NCBI RefSeq assembly: GCF_001905795.1
Contig: NZ_LIXJ01000016.1
Span: 63,550 to 127,549, forward strand
Direction of reading: 5' to 3'
Source of the DNA: Streptomyces sp. CB01580
Lineage (GTDB): Bacteria > Actinomycetota > Actinomycetes > Streptomycetales > Streptomycetaceae
Length of the DNA stretch: 64,000 nt
The first letter of the stretch is position 1, and each line of letters starts with the position of its first letter. A program made the position numbers and the translations under genes. Shown here in pieces: positions 35,819 to 45,221 of this stretch. Below the pieces are notes generated by a model. It saw nothing but the letters and a program-made list of their open reading frames with translations, had not been told where the DNA came from and ran no database searches.

Positions 35819-37081
35819 TCATTCGGCGCGGGGCGGCGCGGTGTCCGTGCCGATCGCCACGACGTCGCCGACGACGATGACGGCCGGGGGGCGTACGTCC
35901 TCGGCGGCGGCGCGCTCGGCGACGGTCGCGAGCGTCGCGTCGACCCGGCGCTGGGCGGCGGTGGTGCCCTCCTGGATCAGGGCGACGGGGGTCTCGGGGG
36001 CCTTGCCGTGGGCGATGAGGGTACGGGCGATGGCGCCGATCTTGTCGACGGCCATCAGCAGCACGAGCGTGCCGCGCAGCCTGGCGAGGGCCTGCCAGTC
36101 GACCAGTGAGCGTGCGTCGTCGGGGGCGACGTGGCCGCTCACGACGGTGAACTCGTGGGCGACGCCCCGGTGGGTGACGGGGATTCCCGCCGCGCCGGGC
36201 ACGGAGATGGAGCTGGAGATGCCGGGGACGACCGTGCAGGCGATGCCCTCGGCGGCCAGCGCCAGTGCCTCCTCCATGCCGCGGCCGAAGACGAAGGGGT
36301 CGCCGCCCTTGAGCCGTACGACGGCCTTGCCTGCCTTGGCGTGCTCGATGAGCGCCTGGTTGATCGCGTCCTGGGCCATGAAGCGGCCGTACGGGATCTT
36401 CGCGGCATCGATCACCTCGACGTGCGGGGGGAGTTCGTCGAGCAGGTCGCGCGGGCCGAGGCGGTCGGCGATGACGACGTCCGCCTCGGCGAGGAGGCGG
36501 CGTCCGCGCACCGTGATCAGGTCGGGGTCGCCGGGGCCGCCGCCGACCAGGGCGACGCCGGGCGTGCGGGTGCGGTGGTGGGGCGCGGCGATGCTGCCGT
36601 CGCGCAGTCCCTCGACGATGGCGTCGCGGACGGCGGCGGAGTGGCGCGGGTCGCGGCCGTGGGTGTCGGTGGTGAGCACGGCGACGGTGACGCCCTCGCC
36701 TCGGCCGGTGGCCGGGGTCCAGGCGGTGGCGGCGTCGGCGTCGTCGCTGCGGACGCACCAGACGCGGTGGCGTTCGGCCTCGGTGGAGGCGGCGTCGTTG
36801 GCCGCGGTGTCGTCGGAGGCGATCAGGACGTACCAGGCATCGGCCAGGTCCCCGTCGGCGTACCGGCGGCGCTCCCAGCGGATCTCACCGGCGTCCGCCA
36901 TGGCCTCGACGGACGGGGTCGCGGTCGGCGAGACGAGGACGATGTCGGCGCCCGCCGCGATGAGCGCGGGAAGGCGGCGCTGGGCGACCTGGCCCCCGCC
37001 GACCACGACGACACGGCGCCCGCCGAGTCGCAGTCCGACGGGGTACGCGGGGTGATCGGCGCGGTCTGCGTGCTCGGCCAT
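35819..37081 (-). CDS. Siroheme synthase / uroporphyrinogen-III C-methyltransferase (CysG-like)
   Basis: 420 residues starting MAEHADRADHPAYPVG. The N-terminal domain (about 15-150) is a CysG_N-type NAD-dependent dehydrogenase, with VVVVGGGQVAQRRLPALI and ADIVLVSPTA. The C-terminal domain (about 170-410) is a SUMT methylase, with VALVGGGPGDPDLITVRG, the loop VRLKGGDPFVFGRG and VVPGISSSISVPGAAGIP. It gives precorrin-2, and probably sirohydrochlorin, for siroheme and cobalamin. It is shorter than the 457-residue E. coli CysG, so chelatase activity is uncertain. It lies next to bluB-cobT, separated by a terminator. Confidence 0.9.
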   Translation of the reverse strand: MAEHADRADHPAYPVGLRLGGRRVVVVGGGQVAQRRLPALIAAGADIVLVSPTATPSVEAMADAGEIRWERRRYADGDLADAWYVLIASDDTAANDAASTEAERHRVWCVRSDDADAATAWTPATGRGEGVTVAVLTTDTHGRDPRHSAAVRDAIVEGLRDGSIAAPHHRTRTPGVALVGGGPGDPDLITVRGRRLLAEADVVIADRLGPRDLLDELPPHVEVIDAAKIPYGRFMAQDAINQALIEHAKAGKAVVRLKGGDPFVFGRGMEEALALAAEGIACTVVPGISSSISVPGAAGIPVTHRGVAHEFTVVSGHVAPDDARSLVDWQALARLRGTLVLLMAVDKIGAIARTLIAHGKAPETPVALIQEGTTAAQRRVDATLATVAERAAAEDVRPPAVIVVGDVVAIGTDTAPPRAE

Positions 37082-37232
37082 GGCGGTGCGGGCTCCTCGT
37101 GCGGGGTCGGAGTGCGACGGCCGCTGCGGCGGTGGAGCGGCTGTGACGTGGGGTGATGCGAGGTTCGCGGGTGGGTCCACGATACGCGTCGGGCGCGGGC
37201 CGAAGTGGCACGCGGGAGCCGCGGTGCGGACG

Positions 37233-37265
37233 GGTGGGCCTCCCCGGCGCCCGGGGAGGCCCACC
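37233..37265 (-). terminator. Terminator after bluB-cobT
   Basis: Perfect 15-bp stem GGTGGGCCTCCCCGG with a CGC loop, 3 nt after the stop codon. It lies between the fusion gene and the CysG-like gene, so the latter probably has its own promoter in the 150-bp gap. Confidence 0.85.
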
Positions 37266-37268
37266 GCA

Positions 37269-40200
37269 CTACTTCTCCGTGACGCCTGCCGCGTCGAACG
37301 TCGCCACCTCGTGCATCGCACGGGCCGCGCTCTGCACGATCGGCAGCGCCAGCAGCGCGCCCGTGCCCTCGCCGAGGCGGAGGTCGAGGTCGACGAGCGG
37401 GCGCAGCCCCAGCTTGTTGAGCGCGGCGACGTGGCCGGGCTCGGCGCTGCGGTGGCCCGCGATGCAGGCGGCGAGGGCCTCGGGGGCGATCGCGCGGGCG
37501 ACCAGGGCCGCGGCGCCCGCGCTGACGCCGTCGAGGATGACGGGCGTGCGGAGCGAGGCACCGCCCAGCAGGAAGCCGGCCATCGCCGCGTGTTCGAGGC
37601 CGCCGACCGCGGCCAGGACGCCGATCGGGTCGGCCGGGTCGGGCTGATGAAGCTCCAGCGCGCGGCGGACGACGTCGACCTTGCGGGCGTGCATCTCGTC
37701 GTTGATGCCGGTGCCCCGGCCGGTCACCTCGGCCGGGTCCAGGCCCGTGTACACGCAGATCAGCGCGGCCGACGCGGTGGTGTTGGCGATGCCCATCTCG
37801 CCGATCAGCAGGCCCTTGTTGCCCGCCGCGACCAGATCGCGGGCGGTCTCGATGCCGACCTCGACGGAGGCGAGGACCTCTTCGCGGGTGAGGGCGGGGC
37901 CGGTCGTGAAGTCGGCCGTTCCGGCACGCACCTTGCGCGGGAGGAGACCGGGGGTCGCGGGCAGGTCCATGGCCACGCCGACGTCGACCACGCAGACCTC
38001 GGCACCGACCTGCGCCGCGAACGCGTTGCAGACCGCGCCCCCGCCGAGGAAGTTGGCGACCATCTGGCCGGTGACCTCCTGCGGCCAAGCGGTGACGCCC
38101 TGGGCGTGCACCCCGTGGTCGCCCGCGAAGATCGCGACGGCCGCGGGCTCCGGGACCGGCGGCGGGCACACCCGGGAGAGCCCCGACAACTGCGCGGAGA
38201 TGATCTCCAGCATGCCGAGCGCGCCGGCGGGCTTGGTCATCCGCTTCTGGCGCTCCCACGCCTCGCCGAGCGCCTTGGCGTCCAGCGGGCGGATGTTGGA
38301 GATGGTCTCCTGGAGCAGGTCGTGCGGTTCCTCGCCGGGCAGGGCGCGGCGGCCGTACGTCTCCTCGTGGACCACCCAGGACAGCGGACGGCGCTTGGAC
38401 CAGCCCGCCTGCATCAGCTCGGGCTCCTCGGGGAACTCGTCGACGTATCCGACGCACAGATACGCGACGACTTCCAGGTGCTCGGGCAGGCCCAGGGCAC
38501 GGACCATCTCGCGCTCGTCGAAGAAGCTGACCCACCCGACGCCGAGGCCCTCGGCCCGGGCGGCGAGCCACAGGTTCTCGACGGCGAGCGCCGACGAGTA
38601 CGGGGCCATCTGCGGCTGGGTGTGCCGCCCGAGGGTGTGCCGGCCACCGCGGGTGGGATCGGCGGTGACGACGATGTTGACCGGGGTGTCGAGGATGGCC
38701 TCGATCTTGAGTTCCTTGAACTGCTTGGCCCGGCCCTTGGGCAACGACTTGGCGTAGGCGTCGCGCTGACGCTGCGCCAGTTCGTGCATGGAACGGCGGG
38801 TCTCCGCCGAGCGGATGACGACGAAGTCCCAGGGCTGCGAGTGGCCGACGCTGGGCGCGGTGTGCGCGGCTTCGAGGACGCGCAGCAGCACCTCGTGCGG
38901 GATCGGGTCGCTGCGGAAGCCGTTGCGGATGTCGCGACGCTCGCGCATGACGCGGAGCACGGCCTCGCGCTCGGCGTCGTCGTACCCGGGGGCGGGCGGA
39001 GTGGCGGGGGCCCCGGTCCCGTCGGGCGCGGGCGCCTCGTGGGCCTCCGCCTCCTGCACGGGGGCCTGTGTCTCCTGCACGGGAAGCTGCGGCACCGCCG
39101 GGGGCCCGGTGTGGCCCTCCGGTCCCGGCTGCGGCTCGACGGCCGGGAGGACCTGCGCGGGGGCGGTCCCCGCGGGCGTCGAAGCGTCCGGGGTCGCGAC
39201 GGCCTCCGGGACCGCTTCGGGGTCCTCCGCGACCGCCTCGGGCTCCGGGACGGCTTCGGGCTCCGCAACCGCCTCGGGGGCCTCCGGGACCGCTTCGGGC
39301 TCCGGGACGACGGCCGACGGCACCTCGGCGGCGGTCTCGGCCACCGGGACGGGCGCCGGTGCGACGGGCTGCTCGGGGCTCTGCTCAGTGGCCTGCGCGG
39401 AGGCGTCCTCGGCCGGTACGGCGTTCTCGACGGCCTGGGGGGCCTCGGGAGCCTGCGCGGGCTGGGGTGCCTGGGGTGCTTCGGGAGCCTGCGTGGCCTC
39501 GGGGGCGGCAGTGTCCTCGGTGGTCGCGGGTTCCACGGCCTCGGCCGGGACCGGCTCGGCGGCGATCGCCGCGTCCTCGGGCTCCGCCGCGACGGCCTCC
39601 TCGGCGACGGGAGCCGGCGCCTGGTCCGCCGGTACCGGGACCTCGACGGGTGCGGCGCCCGTGACGGCCTCGGCGGCGGGCCCGGCCTCCACGTGCTCCG
39701 GTGCGGCTACGGCTTCGACGACCTCGACGGGCTCGGCCGCATCGGCCACGGGCTCGGGCTCGGGCTCGGGCGACTCGATCACGGCGTCCGGCGTCGTGTC
39801 CGACGGCGCCTCGGCCTCCGCCGGCGCGACGGTCCCGGCATCCGGCGCACCGGCGACCGCGTCGTCGACCGGCGCGGCGGCGCCCACCGGTTCTTCGGCG
39901 GGCGCGTCGACCGGGGCCCCGGCGGGATCCGGAGCCGCCTCGGCCACCGGAACGTTCGCGGGTTCCGGGGCGCTCACGGCCTCCGGCGCGACGACCTGCT
40001 CCGGGGGTGCCGCCACGGGCACCGGTTCCACGGCGGGCCCGGCGACCGGTTCCACGACCGGCTCGACGGCGGCCTCCGGGGCCACTGCTTCCGGAGCGAC
40101 GGCTTCCGGAGCGACGGCTTCCACGGCAGCCGCTTCCGCGACCGGCGCTTCAGGGGCCACTGCTTCAGGGGCCGCTGCTTCCGGGGCCGCTGCTTCCGGG

Positions 40201-41132
40201 GCCGCTGCTTCCGGGACGACGGCCTCCACGGCCGCGGACTCCCCGCCCGGCGCTTCCGGCGCGACGGCTTCCGCCGCCATCGGGGCGGCGGCCTGCGGAG
40301 GCGCCTGGGGCGCCGGGGCCGACCACGGGCTGCCGCCCTGCGGCAGGATCTGGCCCAGCTGCGGGCCGGGCAGCACCGACGCGCCGCCCGGCGTCCGGAG
40401 GTACTCGGGCCCAGCGGTGGGCGGTCCGGCCTGCGGCGCGACGGCCGCGGGCTGTACCTGGGGCTGGGGCTGGGCCTGGGGCTGGGGTGCGCCCGCCGGG
40501 CCGCGGTCGGCGAGCGAACGGACCACACCGCCGGTCGGCGTCCCGCCGTAGGACGGCCCGTCCGCCGCGACGGGACCGCGGTGCAGCGGCCGACGCGGCG
40601 CGGCCTTGGGCTGGGGCGTCGCCCCGGGGGGCGGGGCGGGCGCGGGAATGCGGGCGCCCCCGGGGTCGACGGAACCGGAGTCCTGGCCACCGGCCCCCTG
40701 CGCGTGCGTACCAGGCGGCGGCTCGGTCGTCGCCTGCTGTCCGGCGTATGCGTCCGGGACCTGCGCGGGTACCGGCACCGGCGCCTGGACGGGCTGCTGT
40801 GCCCGGGCGGGATCCTGGACCGGCACGGACCCCTGCGGTCGCGCGGACGACTCGTCGGATGCCTGGACGTGCACCGCCTGCGTCGCGTGGCCGCCCTGCG
40901 CGGGCACGGAGGCGTGCGCGGCGGCGTCGGGGTACTGGCCGGGGGCCGGAACGGGCTGCGGGTCGCTCCAGGCGCCCTGGGGGCTGGGCATGAGCAGGAG
41001 GTCGTCGTCCTCGGGCGCGTAGTCGGAGGGGGCGAGGTAGGCGTAGTCGGCCGGGGCGGCGACGCCCGGCTGCTCCACCGTGCCTGCGTTCTCCGGCAGT
41101 CCCTCACCCGGGATCTGGCCGGTGTCACTCAT
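37269..41132 (-). CDS. BluB-CobT fusion with long disordered N-terminal arm
   Basis: 1287 residues starting MSDTGQIPGEGLPEN. Residues about 1-715 are low-complexity Ala/Pro/Glu/Val sequence with pentapeptide repeats (PEAAA, PEAVA) and no folded domain. Residues about 716-930 form a nitroreductase fold of BluB type (RRDIRNGFRSDPIPHEVLL, SVGHSQPWDFVVIRS, GVGWVSFFDEREMVRALGLP). BluB cuts reduced FMN to 5,6-dimethylbenzimidazole. Residues about 937-1287 are CobT (TKPAGALGMLEIISAQ, FAGDHGVHAQGVTAWP, GEMGIANTTASAAL), which turns the base into its ribotide for the lower ligand of B12. Fusing the two could channel the base. The arm is unexplained. No B12 riboswitch was seen upstream. Confidence 0.93.
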   Translation of the reverse strand: MSDTGQIPGEGLPENAGTVEQPGVAAPADYAYLAPSDYAPEDDDLLLMPSPQGAWSDPQPVPAPGQYPDAAAHASVPAQGGHATQAVHVQASDESSARPQGSVPVQDPARAQQPVQAPVPVPAQVPDAYAGQQATTEPPPGTHAQGAGGQDSGSVDPGGARIPAPAPPPGATPQPKAAPRRPLHRGPVAADGPSYGGTPTGGVVRSLADRGPAGAPQPQAQPQPQVQPAAVAPQAGPPTAGPEYLRTPGGASVLPGPQLGQILPQGGSPWSAPAPQAPPQAAAPMAAEAVAPEAPGGESAAVEAVVPEAAAPEAAAPEAAAPEAVAPEAPVAEAAAVEAVAPEAVAPEAVAPEAAVEPVVEPVAGPAVEPVPVAAPPEQVVAPEAVSAPEPANVPVAEAAPDPAGAPVDAPAEEPVGAAAPVDDAVAGAPDAGTVAPAEAEAPSDTTPDAVIESPEPEPEPVADAAEPVEVVEAVAAPEHVEAGPAAEAVTGAAPVEVPVPADQAPAPVAEEAVAAEPEDAAIAAEPVPAEAVEPATTEDTAAPEATQAPEAPQAPQPAQAPEAPQAVENAVPAEDASAQATEQSPEQPVAPAPVPVAETAAEVPSAVVPEPEAVPEAPEAVAEPEAVPEPEAVAEDPEAVPEAVATPDASTPAGTAPAQVLPAVEPQPGPEGHTGPPAVPQLPVQETQAPVQEAEAHEAPAPDGTGAPATPPAPGYDDAEREAVLRVMRERRDIRNGFRSDPIPHEVLLRVLEAAHTAPSVGHSQPWDFVVIRSAETRRSMHELAQRQRDAYAKSLPKGRAKQFKELKIEAILDTPVNIVVTADPTRGGRHTLGRHTQPQMAPYSSALAVENLWLAARAEGLGVGWVSFFDEREMVRALGLPEHLEVVAYLCVGYVDEFPEEPELMQAGWSKRRPLSWVVHEETYGRRALPGEEPHDLLQETISNIRPLDAKALGEAWERQKRMTKPAGALGMLEIISAQLSGLSRVCPPPVPEPAAVAIFAGDHGVHAQGVTAWPQEVTGQMVANFLGGGAVCNAFAAQVGAEVCVVDVGVAMDLPATPGLLPRKVRAGTADFTTGPALTREEVLASVEVGIETARDLVAAGNKGLLIGEMGIANTTASAALICVYTGLDPAEVTGRGTGINDEMHARKVDVVRRALELHQPDPADPIGVLAAVGGLEHAAMAGFLLGGASLRTPVILDGVSAGAAALVARAIAPEALAACIAGHRSAEPGHVAALNKLGLRPLVDLDLRLGEGTGALLALPIVQSAARAMHEVATFDAAGVTEK
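40081..40250 (-). repeat. 15-bp tandem repeats in the disordered arm
   Basis: Short direct repeats such as CCGGAGCGACGGCTT and CCGGGGCCGCTGCTT encode PEAVA/PEAAA-type pentapeptides within the BluB-CobT arm. Copy number may vary between strains by slippage. Confidence 0.7.
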
Positions 41133-41465
41133 GCGTACCCCTCGCCCATCGTCAGTGCTAGTTCGGCCCTTCGTCCGGGACGCCCGACCACGCCGCGCCG
41201 ATGCTCGTCGATGAGAACGAGCGGGCGCGCCGCACGGCACGAGAGAGTCGCGGACATACCGCATTCTCCCGGTCGTTCGCCACCGCGGCAGCTCATTTCG
41301 CCACGGCCCGCTGTGGACTGCGCCACGTCGCGCGTCCCCCGGTTCTGCCGTACCACAACAGGGACCAAAACGGTCCCCTTTTCCGGACATTGACGAACGA
41401 AGCGACGAACGCCCAGCCGCGGTGCAACGATCGGCCAGCCTACCTCGCGCTCCGTGCCGACCTGG
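41133..41465. other. Intergenic region, cobL / bluB-cobT
   Basis: 333 bp between same-strand genes. A small hairpin GGGACC/GGTCCC at 41361-41377, flanked by A and T runs, may end the cobL transcript. I see no convincing cobalamin riboswitch elements. A promoter for bluB-cobT is expected but not assigned. Confidence 0.45.
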
Positions 41466-42695
41466 TCAGGGGGCGAGGTCCGAACGGGCCGCCGCGAGCA
41501 GGAAGACGACCGAGCGTTCGCGCTCCGACCAGGCCGATGTGTCGAGTTCGACGGACTGGAGGAGCGAGCACCGGACGGCGTATCCGTGCCCGGTGAGTGC
41601 CGCGCCGAGCGCCTCGGCCTCGTCGCGTGTCGATGCGTGGGTCACGATCCGTTCCGGCCGCCGTTCGGTGACGGCGGTGACGACGGCGACGCCGCCTCCC
41701 CCGATCCGTACGACGTCGGGCTCCGGCAGTCGCTCCAGCACCTGCGGCGCCCGGCCCTCGACGACCTGGACCTGGACCCCGAAGGCGCGGGCGGCGGCCA
41801 CCGTCCGGGCACAGGCGGCGGGGTCGCTGTCGACGGCGAGCACGGCCGCCCCGAAGCGCGCGGCCTCCACGGCCAGAGCCCCGCCACCGGAACCGATGTC
41901 CCACAGCAGATCCCCGGTGCGGGGGCCCAGCAGGGCCAGTTGGGCGGCGCGCAGGCCCGGCGACTCGCCCTCGCCGCTCGCGCCCCGGGGATCGGCCGGG
42001 TACGCCTCGGGGGGCAGCGCCCAGCCACGTACACCGCGCGGCCCGCCGGGGTCGTGGCCGGCGATCCAGGCGCCGGCGGCCTGCGGTTCGGAGCCGCCGC
42101 CGATGACGATCACCACGTTGGGGTCGCGCCAGACGTGGTCGGCGGCGCGCTCCGAGGTGACGACGCTGACCTGTTCGCGCGCGGTGCCGAGTTCCTCGCA
42201 GACGACGAAGGTGCGGTGGACTCCTTCGAGGAGCAGGGCGAGTTCGGCGGGGCCCGCGCCGGGCGAGGTGAGGACGGCGACCTTGTGGTGGGCGCGGCAG
42301 ACGTTGACGGCGCGGCGCAGGGTGCGGGGGTGGGCGACGACGATCCGGGCGTCCTCCCACGGCATCCCGGCGCGGGCGAACGCGGCGGCGACGGACGACA
42401 CCGCGGGCACCACCTCGACTTCGAGCCCGTGCACGGGCGCGCGGAGGTTGCGTACCACTCCGAAGAAGCCGGGGTCGCCGTCGGCGAGGACGACGGCACT
42501 GCCGCGGTGTCCGGCGATGCGGCGGGCGGCCAGGTCGATGGAGCCCAGGCGGATGCGTTCGGCGTGCGCGGGTACTTCGGGCAGGGCGAGATGGTGGGCG
42601 GCTCCGGCGACGAGCGTGGCGGCCGAGAGGGCGGCCGTGGCCGCTCCGGTCAGGGGCGACCCGTCCCAGCCGATCACGGTGACCCGATCGGCCAT
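41466..42695 (-). CDS. cobL: Bifunctional precorrin-6Y C5,15-methyltransferase CobL (CbiE-CbiT)
   Basis: Methylates C5 and C15 of the corrin ring and decarboxylates the C12 acetate. The 409-residue product has CbiE first (about 1-205; VTVIGWDGSPLTG, VVLADGDPGFFGVVRNL, VVPAVSSVAAAFARAGMPW) and CbiT second (about 230-400; SAM motif LLWDIGSGGGALAVEAAR, VLAVDSDPAACARTVAAA). The VPAVSS start of the CbiE active site is intact. It is upstream of bluB-cobT on the same strand with a 333-nt gap. Other ring-synthesis genes must lie elsewhere. Confidence 0.94.
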   Translation of the reverse strand: MADRVTVIGWDGSPLTGAATAALSAATLVAGAAHHLALPEVPAHAERIRLGSIDLAARRIAGHRGSAVVLADGDPGFFGVVRNLRAPVHGLEVEVVPAVSSVAAAFARAGMPWEDARIVVAHPRTLRRAVNVCRAHHKVAVLTSPGAGPAELALLLEGVHRTFVVCEELGTAREQVSVVTSERAADHVWRDPNVVIVIGGGSEPQAAGAWIAGHDPGGPRGVRGWALPPEAYPADPRGASGEGESPGLRAAQLALLGPRTGDLLWDIGSGGGALAVEAARFGAAVLAVDSDPAACARTVAAARAFGVQVQVVEGRAPQVLERLPEPDVVRIGGGGVAVVTAVTERRPERIVTHASTRDEAEALGAALTGHGYAVRCSLLQSVELDTSAWSERERSVVFLLAAARSDLAP

Positions 42696-42810
42696 CTGTC
42701 GTCAGTCTCCTGGAGTTGTCGCAGGTCAAAAGTGCGTGGATGCGTGAAAGGGGTGCGAGGGGGAGAGTACCCGCTCGGTACCGGTACGGGCCCGCGCCCC
42801 CGGGGAAGGG

Positions 42811-43449
42811 TCAGTGCCAGTCGCCGCGGGCGCCGTAGCCGCCCGCGTCGGCGAGTTGCTCGGCGACGCCGTCGAGGTCCTCGGGGAGCAGGCCCCACAC
42901 GATCAGGTCGGTCCTGATGTCGGTCCAGCCGCCGTCCTCCGTCCGGGTGCGGGCTATGCGGGCGTTGCGCAGGACTCCCTCGCTGATGCAGCCGAGTTTC
43001 TGGGCGACCTGCTGGGCGGCGGTGTCTCCGGCGGGGGTGCGCAGTTCCATGCGTTCGAAGCCCTGGTCGCGGAAGAGCCACTGGGCGAGCGCGAGTACGG
43101 CTTCGGTGGCGTATCCCTCGCCTCGCGCCCAGGGGGCGGTGATGTACGTGGCCTCGGCGGCGAGGGTGCGCCAGTCGGTGCGGTGCAGGCGGACCGAGCC
43201 GACGAGCCGTTGGGTGAGGAACTCGGTGACGGCGAGGACGATGCCGTCACCGGTGGTGCGCTGCGCGGGGGCGATCCGGCGCACCCAGCGCTCGGCGTCG
43301 ACCCGCCCGAAGGGGTGGGGGGCGTCGATCCAGGCGGTGACCAGCTCGTCGTTCATCATCTCGATGTACGCGGGTACGTCCACCATGTCGAACGGGCGCA
43401 GCACCAACCGGTCCGTGCTGATGGAGATGTCCGGGAAGGTGGAAGTCAT
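42811..43449 (-). CDS. RimJ/RimL-type GNAT acetyltransferase
   Basis: 212 residues starting MTSTFPDISISTDRL; a 13-codon upstream extension is ignored. Opening TDRLVLRPFDMVDVPAY and acetyl-CoA segment APWARGEGYATEAVLALAQW match the acetyltransferase_3 group that acetylates protein N-termini or small amines. RMELRTPAGDTAAQQVAQKL follows as usual. Substrate unknown. It lies upstream of cobL on the same strand but 115 nt away, with no clear functional link. Confidence 0.9.
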   Translation of the reverse strand: MTSTFPDISISTDRLVLRPFDMVDVPAYIEMMNDELVTAWIDAPHPFGRVDAERWVRRIAPAQRTTGDGIVLAVTEFLTQRLVGSVRLHRTDWRTLAAEATYITAPWARGEGYATEAVLALAQWLFRDQGFERMELRTPAGDTAAQQVAQKLGCISEGVLRNARIARTRTEDGGWTDIRTDLIVWGLLPEDLDGVAEQLADAGGYGARGDWH

Positions 43450-43531
43450 GCGCCGCTCCATGCCGAAGACCGTGTAAAGGCACAGCATGGCGCATCGGAC
43501 GGGCGGCGCGCATGGGCGGGTCGGTACGACG

Positions 43532-43570
43532 GAGCCCCGCGCACCCCGTGGGCCGGGGTGCGCGGGGCTC
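43532..43570 (-). terminator. Terminator of the metNIQ operon
   Basis: Perfect 16-bp stem GAGCCCCGCGCACCCC with a 7-nt loop, 34 nt after the metQ stop. It separates metQ from the divergent GNAT gene region. Confidence 0.85.
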
Positions 43571-43603
43571 GTCCGGCCGGTGCGGCGGCCGGGTGCGCGA
43601 GGG

Positions 43604-44461
43604 TCAGGAGGAGGTGCCGAAGGCCGGGACGATCGCGCCCTTGTAGGTGTCCTCGATGTACTTCTTGACCTCGTCGGAGTGCAGGAGCTCGACGAGCTTC
43701 CGGACGCGCGGGTCCTTCTCGTTGCCCTGCTTCACGACGACGATGTTGGCGTACGGGTTGCCGTCGGCCTTCTCCTGCACCAGGGCGTCCTTGGTGGGGT
43801 TGAGCTTGGCCCCGATCGCGAAGTTGCTGTTGATGACGGCGGCGTCGACGTCGTTCAGGGCGCGGGGCACGGTCGCGGCCTCCAGCTCCTTGAACGACAG
43901 GCCCTTCTTGTCGGTGATGTCACCGAGATTGGCGTCGGTGCCGACGCCCGCCTTCAGCTTGATCAGGCCGTTGTCGGCGAGGAGGTGGAGGGCGCGGCCC
44001 TCGTTGGTGGTGTCGTTGGGCACCGCGATGGTCTGGCCGGGCTTGATCTCGGCGATCGACGCGACCTTCTTGGAGTAGACGCCGAGGGGCTCCAGGTGGA
44101 CGGTGGCGACGGAGACCAGGTGGGTGTTGTTCTTCTTGTTGAAGTCGTCGAGGTAGGGCTGGTGCTGGAAGAAGTTGACGTCGACCTGGCCGTTCTCGGT
44201 GGCGGTGTTCGGCAGGACGTAGTCGGTGAACTCCTTGACCTCCAGCTTGATGCCCTTCTTGGCCGCCAGGTTCTTCTCGACGAAGTTCAGGATGTCGGCG
44301 TGCGGGGTCGGGGAGGCGCCGATGACGAGCGCCTTGGAGGTGTCGGCCTTGGCGCCGTCCGCCTTGGACGCGGGGTCGGAGTCCGTGCCGCAGGCGGTGA
44401 GGCCGAGGGCCAGGGCGGCGGTGGCGGCGGCAGCCGCGGTGATCTTGATGTTCTTACGCAC
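43604..44461 (-). CDS. metQ: Methionine-binding lipoprotein MetQ (NLPA family)
   Basis: Substrate-binding lipoprotein of the methionine ABC importer, 285 residues. A lipoprotein signal runs to the lipobox LTAC (Cys at 24). Mature-domain family motifs are LVIGASPTPHADILNFV, FFQHQPYLDDFNKKN, LEPLGVYSKKVASI and IAVPNDTTNEGRALHLL. Substrate could be L- or D-methionine or related oligopeptides, but the NLPA fold and NIL-domain MetN next door favour methionine. It is the third gene of metN-metI-metQ. Confidence 0.95.
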   Translation of the reverse strand: MRKNIKITAAAAATAALALGLTACGTDSDPASKADGAKADTSKALVIGASPTPHADILNFVEKNLAAKKGIKLEVKEFTDYVLPNTATENGQVDVNFFQHQPYLDDFNKKNNTHLVSVATVHLEPLGVYSKKVASIAEIKPGQTIAVPNDTTNEGRALHLLADNGLIKLKAGVGTDANLGDITDKKGLSFKELEAATVPRALNDVDAAVINSNFAIGAKLNPTKDALVQEKADGNPYANIVVVKQGNEKDPRVRKLVELLHSDEVKKYIEDTYKGAIVPAFGTSS

Positions 44462-44549
44462 GAAAAGTGCCTCTTTCTGGTGATGAGGGTGATGCGCCCG
44501 GACAAGGAGTTCGGGCTTGAGGGGAACGGAGGTCTCGGGTGGCGGCGCG

Positions 44550-45221
44550 TCAGGTGGTGGCGCGGCCGCGGCGGGCCAGCAGCCGTACCACGAGGTCGCC
44601 GATCAGCTGGATCACGCTCACGATGACGACGAGCAGCACGACGGTGGCGAGCATGAACTGGTTGTCGAAGCGCTGGTATCCGTAGGTCACGGCCTTGGAG
44701 CCGAGCCCTTCGCCACCGACCGCGCCGGCCATCGCGGAGTAGCCGACGAGCACGATGACGGTGGTGGTGACGCCGGAGACGAGCGAGGGCAGCGCCTGCG
44801 GCAGCAGCACCTTGCGCACGATCGTCGGGATGGATCCGCCCATCGACTGGACGGCCTCGACGAGTCCGTGGTCGACCTCCCGGACGGCGGTCTCGACGAG
44901 CCGCGCGAAGAACGGGACGGCGCCGACGGTGAGCGGCACGATCATCGCGGTGGGGCCGATGAAGGTGCCGACGACCCAGGTGGTGAAGGGGATCAGGGCG
45001 ATCAGCAGGATCATGAACGGCAGCGAGCGGCCGATGTTCACGATCACCCCGACGACCTTGTTCACCACGGCGTTCTGGAGCAGTCCGCCCTTGTCCGTCA
45101 GGACGAGCAGGATGCCGAGCGGCAGTCCGACGAGGACGGTGACGACGGTGGACCAGAGCACCATGTAGAGGGTGTCGACGGTCCCCTGGGCCAGCAGCGG
45201 CTGCATGTCCGACCAGGTCAC
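44550..45221 (-). CDS. metI: Methionine ABC transporter permease MetI
   Basis: 223 residues with five hydrophobic segments. The permease coupling region ETAVREVDHGLVEAVQSMGG, followed by LPQALPSLVSGVTTT, matches the EAA loop of MetI. The start overlaps the metN stop by 4 nt; metQ follows after 88 nt. Confidence 0.96.
   Translation of the reverse strand: MTWSDMQPLLAQGTVDTLYMVLWSTVVTVLVGLPLGILLVLTDKGGLLQNAVVNKVVGVIVNIGRSLPFMILLIALIPFTTWVVGTFIGPTAMIVPLTVGAVPFFARLVETAVREVDHGLVEAVQSMGGSIPTIVRKVLLPQALPSLVSGVTTTVIVLVGYSAMAGAVGGEGLGSKAVTYGYQRFDNQFMLATVVLLVVIVSVIQLIGDLVVRLLARRGRATT

Noticed and set aside
37080-41393. 1437-codon open frame on the plus strand
   Set aside because: Antisense shadow of bluB-cobT. 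Its Gly/Arg-rich repetitive translation follows from the GC-rich codons of the opposite strand and has no domain features.
41133-41465. Possible cobalamin riboswitch before bluB-cobT
   Set aside because: No convincing B12-box or conserved core elements were seen by eye; a covariance-model search would be needed.
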